This document shows, piece by piece, positions 36,276-64,000 of a stretch of 64,000 nucleotides of DNA (positions are counted from its first letter, which is position 1; each line of letters starts with the position of its first letter). The notes below the pieces were generated by a model. The model saw only the letters and a program-made list of their open reading frames with translations. It searched no databases and was not told where the DNA came from. A program made the position numbers and the translations under genes. The DNA comes from Chondrilla cf. caribensis (taxonomy: Eukaryota; Porifera; Demospongiae; Chondrillida; Chondrillidae), in NCBI GenBank assembly GCA_964020155.1, contig OZ026548.1, positions 2,351,397 through 2,415,396 on the forward strand, written 5' to 3'.

Positions 36276-37390
36276 TCATTCTTTAATCTTGTATTTCCCT
36301 TCTACAGGTTCGTGTTAGTGCAGTCACTGCATTGTGCTGTGTTCACACGTACCCCACACCAATGGTGGTGTGGGAAGGGCTGATACAAGCCATTGAAGCA
36401 AGTGATGAAATGAAGGACTTCTCCGAGTTCAAGCACCAGTCAACGCTGCAGTCCAAGCTGTGTGACCTCCTGTGCCACCTCATGCGGACCACACCGGACA
36501 AGATGAAGGGCCTAGTGGACATGTTGCTGACTCAGCATACTGACCACATTGTAACTTTTGTCTCCAAACTGAAGGTTAGGTGACATGCACAGGATATTTA
36601 ACTGGGACTATCTCCACTGCTTATGTATGTAATTGAGGATTGGCATGTTTGTAGTGATAAATGTACTCATTATCAAACAATGTAGGATGAATGTACATAA
36701 CTGCATTATTACACACATGCTACTTACACGTACATGTACTACATGTGTGTATGTATGAATGCTTAATGAACTCTCTTGTTTCTCCCCCTCTCCCAACAAG
36801 CCACTTGGAGACAGCCCTGAAGGTATGTGTACGTACGCGGCCTGTGCATTGATGTGCTGTACGTGTACATGCGTATATTATATGTAGATGTATTATGTAT
36901 GCTACTGAATAGCAGGGAATTTCAAAGAAGAAAATTTTACAATTCACCATAAATTACCATTGGTTGTGGTGGTTTTAATTTGAATTAATGCATTGTAGTG
37001 TCATTTGTGACTGAATTTTTATGTGTGTCATTCCACATATCAAACAAAGTGCGAATAACAAGAAAACGAATCTTTGTGACTTTTCCCTCCACATGGTAGT
37101 ATAAGTGTCCCATATGTTGTGGCCATTGGGTATGTGTCCATATGCCTATCATACTTGGGCACTGTACATGCTTTACATGTGCCTACTGTATGAACACATT
37201 TTGTATGTTATTGTATGTGCATGCTATTACAGTGTATTATATGCAATGTTTATCCTCCCTTGTAATACAAACCTTCAAACCTTCATTAGGTGGACTATCT
37301 CAACTGTGGTCTGCAGCTCAACAGAACAATTTCAAGTCAATTCAATCTCTGTTGTCTCCATTTATCACTGTACAAGATAATCAAGAATAA
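27613..37390 (+). CDS. HEATR6: HEAT repeat-containing protein 6 (HEATR6-like)
   Basis: A plus-strand multi-exon gene. Secure exons: 29519-29787, 30485-30656, 30856-30932, 31555-31684, 32417-32516, 32786-33002, 33433-33541, 33861-33992, 34255-34323, 34489-34542, 34617-34878, 35371-35441, 35855-35980, 36308-36574, 36801-36822, 37290-37390 (stop TAA). From 29787 on, all phases fit. Tentative N-terminal exons: 27613-27722, 27989-28063, 28613-28708. The product is an armadillo/HEAT-type helical repeat protein. Landmarks include an acidic [11 protein letters not shown] stretch, [43 protein letters not shown] and FSEFKHQ, all in the order known for animal HEATR6. The molecular function of the family is poorly known. 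No secure start codon was found, and the N-terminal third is shorter than expected or misread. Confidence 0.88.
27800..27967. mobile_element. MITE, CAGTGAATA family, copy 1
   Basis: 168 bp, ends CAGTGAATAC and ATTCACTG, flanked by TA. Just inside each end is GTTGATCCGCC or GGCAGATTAAC. It lies in the first intron assigned to the HEATR6-like gene. The 34 bp on either side of it resemble each other. Confidence 0.85.
28731..29006. repeat. Imperfect (TG)n microsatellite
   Basis: About 276 bp of TG with many CG and CATG variants, in an intron of the HEATR6-like gene. It begins about 20 bp after a predicted donor (28709). Confidence 0.95.
29226..29505. repeat. 20-bp minisatellite
   Basis: About a dozen units of CCCTATGTACCTACCAATCA with small changes, interrupted once near 29355-29380. 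It ends about 15 bp before the acceptor of the exon at 29519, so it forms the polypyrimidine-rich side of that splice site. All three plus frames through it are open, which makes a spurious 192-codon ORF joined to the real exon. Confidence 0.92.
29990..30135. mobile_element. MITE, CAGTGAATA family, copy 2
   Basis: 146 bp, ends CAGTGAATTG and TATTCACTG, with an internal ATTAATCCGCCACC. Intronic in the HEATR6-like gene. The flanking TA is not preserved. Confidence 0.75.
30262..30436. mobile_element. MITE, CAGTGAATA family, copy 3
   Basis: 175 bp, ends CAGTGAATCA and ATTCACTG, flanked by TA, with GTTAATCCGGC and GGCGGATTAAC inside the ends. Intronic in the HEATR6-like gene, about 50 bp before the exon at 30485. 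Confidence 0.85.
31887..32093. mobile_element. MITE, TATAGCGGGAAATTTTC family
   Basis: 207 bp with ends CTTTATAGCGGGAAATTTTC and the reverse complement at 32074-32093 (two differences), flanked by TA. Intron of the HEATR6-like gene. The ends resemble those of the 47672-49931 element (CCGTATAG then GGGG). Confidence 0.8.
36194..36273. repeat. (CA)n microsatellite
   Basis: 80 bp of pure CA that ends 34 bp before the acceptor of the HEATR6-like exon at 36308. Confidence 0.95.
36905..37095. mobile_element. Degraded MITE
   Basis: The left end CTGAATAGCAGGGAATTTC resembles the TIR of the element at 31887-32093. The right end (GACTTTTCCCTCC) is only a weak inverse. Intronic in the HEATR6-like gene. 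Confidence 0.45.
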
Positions 37391-37647
37391 ATCCTAAATA
37401 TCTACTGCTGGTCAAATTTTTTAACGTTTGAAAACTATTATTGATTGATCATGTGCATGTGCTGTATCGGCAATTTTTTTTCAAAGTTTCTATGTACATA
37501 CGTACGTACACATGTGTGTTTGCATGTGTCACATTTTGATTTGTTCAACTCATGATTGTATGTATGTGTAATAATTCCAACAAAATTATGTTTATATTAA
37601 ATCAATTGTTGATTGATTTCTTGAATGTTATGTGTATTATATTATAA

Positions 37648-37653
37648 AATAAA
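37648..37653 (+). terminator. Candidate poly(A) signal of HEATR6-like gene
   Basis: AATAAA about 258 bp after the stop codon. Another AATAAA overlaps the stop itself (37386). Which one is used is unknown. Confidence 0.4.
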
Positions 37654-37736
37654 AGTGAGGTACATGGCTATATAAGTATTTATTATAAAAATTAATAATG
37701 ACAGTCTGCAGAGGAAATGCAACAGCATTACCAGTA

Positions 37737-37907
37737 CAGCAGAACCTCTCTATTACAAACCTCTGAATTGCAGAAACCTCTATAATAGGGACACCATGCA
37801 TTCTGTGTCCCAGTGTAGTACTGTAGTGTAGTAAGTGACCTCTGAATTGAGGACACCTCTGTAATAAGGACTAAAATTAAGGTCTCAAAGAGAGCTAGGT
37901 TCCACTG
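37737..37907. mobile_element. Tc1/pogo-type MITE
   Basis: 171 bp, starts CAGCAGAACCTCT and ends AGGTTCCACTG, flanked by TA. Internal ACCTCTGAATTG and GACACCTCTGTAATA repeats are typical of pogo/Tigger-derived MITEs. A related left end occurs at 44664. Confidence 0.75.
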
Positions 37908-37909
37908 TA

Positions 37910-38817
37910 TATGCATGCATGCACAGTTAAGGGGTAACCTGCAGCTGGAAGAGTGAAAGTATAATTATTATGGTTGTGGAATTACCCTTCTGTATAATAT
38001 TATACTCGGTAAAAGTTTGTTAATTTTATATCATCATTAATTTTAAGCAAAATTATCATAATAATGTTAAAAGGTATATTGTGCATAGTCTAAAATCAAG
38101 TCTTATAATACTAATACTATATATAATATTATTGATGTACATACAATGATATATTATACATACATGTACGTATTATTAGTATAATTAATATTATGTATAT
38201 TATAGAGGTCCATTGTTGTCTTTTGATACTACTTAATATTGCTACATTGTATAATAACACTGTTAGCAGCTGTTCAGTGGCCATGGAGTATAATATTGAA
38301 TGATATTATTATGTGATATGGTCGCAATTCAAGCAGTTCTACATCTATAATATTATAATATAGGACCAATAGATCCCATGGAGCTGAAACATACGTATCA
38401 ATCCCATCAATCTATTATAATTTTGTTTAATTGTTCATTTCTTTGTTAGCATATTATTGTTAATAATAATTACATATCATATCATTATACCAAAAAATTA
38501 GAAGCATAATGTTACAAAGCACTACAAACTATTAATACAATAAAATTATTAATAATAATTGTTTCTATTTTATTTCAAAATTCTGCAACTCTAATGGGAG
38601 AGAAATAATAATAATATCTATAGCACCCCAGTCTATGCAGTAGTATATAGAAAAAAATAATTATCAGTTACAGTAACAATTAAAAACATTAACTTTTTGA
38701 ACATTTGACAACACAAGACAAAATTGATAATTAACATTGGACACCTAGAAATTAATAATTATTATCATAATAATATGTGCGAAGTAAAATTAATTTTAAA
38801 TTTATTTTATTACAATT
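37910..38817. other. AT-rich intergenic sequence
   Basis: Between the tail-to-tail HEATR6-like and kinase-ankyrin copy 2 genes. Very AT-rich, with ATTATAAT-like motifs and no ORF, RNA gene or clear repeat seen. Confidence 0.6.
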
Positions 38818-39393
38818 ATTACCGAGCGTTAGCGAGGTAATTATTTCTGCTTGTTAGGGGGCCGATTGAGGTCGCCCATGTTCCTAATTGGTCGAAGGTG
38901 TCTCAATGAAATTTTTGTGATGAATTTAGTCCAATATGTCAAATTTGTGTCAGGCACAGCAAAAGTCTGCGAGGTCAGAGGAGCGATTGGTGCCACACAT
39001 CGGATAGGGGCAACGGTGAGGTATCGGACTGAGGTTATCATTCAAGTCTAGCCCACTTACTCGCTATGCCACGACGGCTGAAAGTTTTTCCTTCATCTAG
39101 TGCCCCTAGATCCGGATTTCGCCTTGCGACAACATTCATTGCTTCGCATCACAAGAACAATGTCTTTCAATTTTCCGTTGGAACAGATTTTCCGATTAAT
39201 ATTCTGTACAGTCGGCGATTCATAGTCTATGTTGGGGACATCAAAATGCACAGCCATTGTGACGTCCATGTTGGCAGGCATTTAAAAGCTATAATTAGTA
39301 ATGTGACATCACGTTGACGATGTCAATGAGATAATCAATACCAAGCATTTGCGAGGTTTTGAAATTTGTTTACAACTAGTTAATAATTATATT
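38818..39393 (+). repeat. Dispersed repeat, copy 1
   Basis: About 575 bp, GC-richer than its surroundings, starting ACCGAGCGTTAGCGAGGTAA. It is present in inverted orientation at about 44876-45439. ORFs exist in both orientations (a 62-aa minus frame with VRHF/DVPNID-like text), but stops and frameshifts between copies suggest it is not coding now. Confidence 0.8.
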
Positions 39394-39403
39394 GGTATGT
39401 GGT

Positions 39404-39440
39404 GAAGCATATATTATATATATTATATAATATATGCTTC
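39404..39440. repeat. AT palindrome
   Basis: GAAGCATATATTATATAT and its reverse complement meet with almost no loop. Probably a hairpin-prone AT repeat or the scar of a small element. Confidence 0.7.
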
Positions 39441-39450
39441 TATATAATGT

Positions 39451-39658
39451 CGGTTGTATGAGGAGTTATGAGGAGTTATGTTTGTCTCACTGTTTCGTTC
39501 CCATTGCCATCGAATCTACCAGCGTTTTTGGCCGTGATGCGGCAATGTTTTTCTGTGATTTGGCCAATCGTTCCAGAACACAAACTGGTGATTCGCAAAC
39601 CTACCACAAACTCTGCCAACGTTTCAATTGTACCACTGTACTAGGTTCTAATGATTAA
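39451..39658 (+). pseudogene. C-terminal fragment of non-LTR retrotransposon ORF
   Basis: The plus frame reads HCFVPIAIESTSVFGRDA, then FFCDLANRSRTQTGD and YHKLCQRF. It resembles the C-terminal tail (PIAxETxGVFG ... LxQRxSVAIQ) after the reverse transcriptase of LINE-type elements in invertebrates. Only about 70 codons are left, with no RT motifs, so it is a 5'-truncated remnant. Confidence 0.65.
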
Positions 39659-39856
39659 TTTAGGTATATTAATTGTTATTATTATATACTATAAGTATTG
39701 TATGTGCTTTATTGTGATTAATAATAAGAATTATATATATATAATATATATATAATTATTAATAGAATATTATGTAGGTGAGCATATGAGAGATATTATA
39801 TGAGCTCGTGAGTGCATATGTACATACATGTCTGCAGGGATATTGTTCTACGTCAT

Positions 39857-39862
39857 TTTATT
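39857..39862 (-). terminator. Candidate poly(A) signal of kinase-ankyrin copy 2
   Basis: AATAAA on the minus strand about 240 bp after the stop codon of the terminal exon at 40101. Confidence 0.35.
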
Positions 39863-40100
39863 CTGTTAAATTGTGAGAATAAAGTGTCTGATACTGTTCT
39901 GGCCCCTTGGGGAGTACATACTCCAGGATCAACATTGGACATGATGCCCTCATAACTACATATTTTAACTTGCATCTACTACTTAAAAGTAAATTGTCAT
40001 TGAAACCATGGAAAGGGGAGGAAAGTGTGTGGCTTGACTGTGTATTTAGGTAACTAGGATAATATCAATTGAATGGGTAAGGTCAGCACAAACCTTACAA

Positions 40101-63431
<23,331 letters not shown>

Positions 63432-63833
63432 CTAATCAAAGATGAGAATATTGTAGTTAATTGGTGCAAATTAGTGTGTAACATTTACTGATGCCAAGTA
63501 CTTCCAATATGTTATAATATTGAGTCAATAATAATAATAACTATTAATATATAGTTGCATTTGGAACCTAAATAAACTGAGCTTTACTCAATATATGGTA
63601 GAAGTGTGAAAATATCACATTAATTAAATACAATTATCATTCTGGACATTTATTGTCATGATCATGAGTTAAGTATAATTGTGTTATTGCTTTCACTCTT
63701 GTATACTTCCAGAGATGCATGTAATTAATTATAAGTTAAAGTTTTTCTAGCTCAATTAAAATCTTGACTGAACCGATTTATGTATTGCTTTACCAATAAC
63801 TTCATTAGGTTGACAGTCTATGTATTTCAGCTA

Positions 63834-64000
63834 CCGTACATGCGGAAATTTTTGCAGTACTAAACTTTCGCGGTTGCATAACTTTGAGGATATTCGTGGA
63901 TTTTATTTTCGCGGTTGTGGGCCAAGTCAAATTTATTATTTTCGAGTTTAAAATGTTCGAGTTAGAGAGCTCAATTTATCCGTGGTTTCATGTTTAATAT
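63834..64000. mobile_element. Left end of a TIR element, cut by window edge
   Basis: A TA is followed by CCGTACATGCGGAAATTTTT and TTTCGCGG-rich sequence, similar in style to the ends at 23615 and 47672. The right end is outside the window. Confidence 0.5.

Noticed and set aside
37391..40100. tRNA, snRNA or microRNA genes in the AT-rich intergenic region
   Set aside because: Only AT palindromes and repeats were seen; no tRNA box A/B pair or credible stem could be supported by eye.

Overview
The window is nuclear DNA of a multicellular animal. Genes are split by GT-AG introns, exons match animal gene families (HEATR6, and a TKL-type kinase joined to ankyrin repeats), and the rest is filled with Ty3/gypsy retrotransposons, terminal-inverted-repeat (TIR) DNA transposons, MITEs and very long CA/GT microsatellites. 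There is no prokaryotic signal. A marine invertebrate, perhaps a sponge, fits the gene and repeat content, but the species cannot be fixed from sequence alone.

Layout. Three gene bodies dominate. (1) Kinase-ankyrin gene copy 1 lies on the minus strand. It starts at the kinase ATG at 26923 and runs leftward through ten core exons down to 18367, then through further ankyrin exons at 13512-13411, 10873-10670 and 4370-4269. It seems to leave the window on the left, because no terminal exon was found. (2) A HEATR6-like gene lies on the plus strand from about 27613 to its stop at 37390. It is divergent from the kinase across a shared upstream region. (3) Kinase-ankyrin gene copy 2 lies on the minus strand. 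It enters from the right edge (first exon seen 63431-63330) and ends with a stop-bearing ankyrin exon at 40184-40101, tail to tail with the HEATR6-like gene. The 14.4-24.15 kb and 51.2-63.75 kb segments are homologous along their length, exon by exon and intron by intron. The two ankyrin genes are therefore a segmental duplication that now flanks HEATR6.

Each core ankyrin exon is a phase 0-0 module of 99-105 bp that encodes one repeat. The 3' half of both genes carries cassettes: a 204-bp two-repeat exon (type A), a long intronic TG/CA inverted structure, then a 102-bp one-repeat exon (type B), then a conserved noncoding block with a relic of exon A. This is a birth-and-death exon array.

Because the two copies are alignable by eye, many insertions can be dated as post-duplication and their target-site duplications (TSDs) read directly from the empty sites. 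These are a Ty3/gypsy element at 54662-59470 (TSD ATTG), a 1.96-kb element at 16084-18040 (TTAA), an element at 19314-20967 carrying an intact 277-aa FLYWCH-like ORF, MITEs at 23615, 59971 and 62128, and a 2.26-kb element at 47672-49931 that carries HIRAN-like, Ulp1-like and pogo-type transposase sequences. A second Ty3/gypsy element (4819-9808) sits inside a GT microsatellite and is itself split by a nested 640-bp MITE.

Exon coordinates were read by eye from splice signals, frame and family similarity. No alignment or transcript evidence was available.
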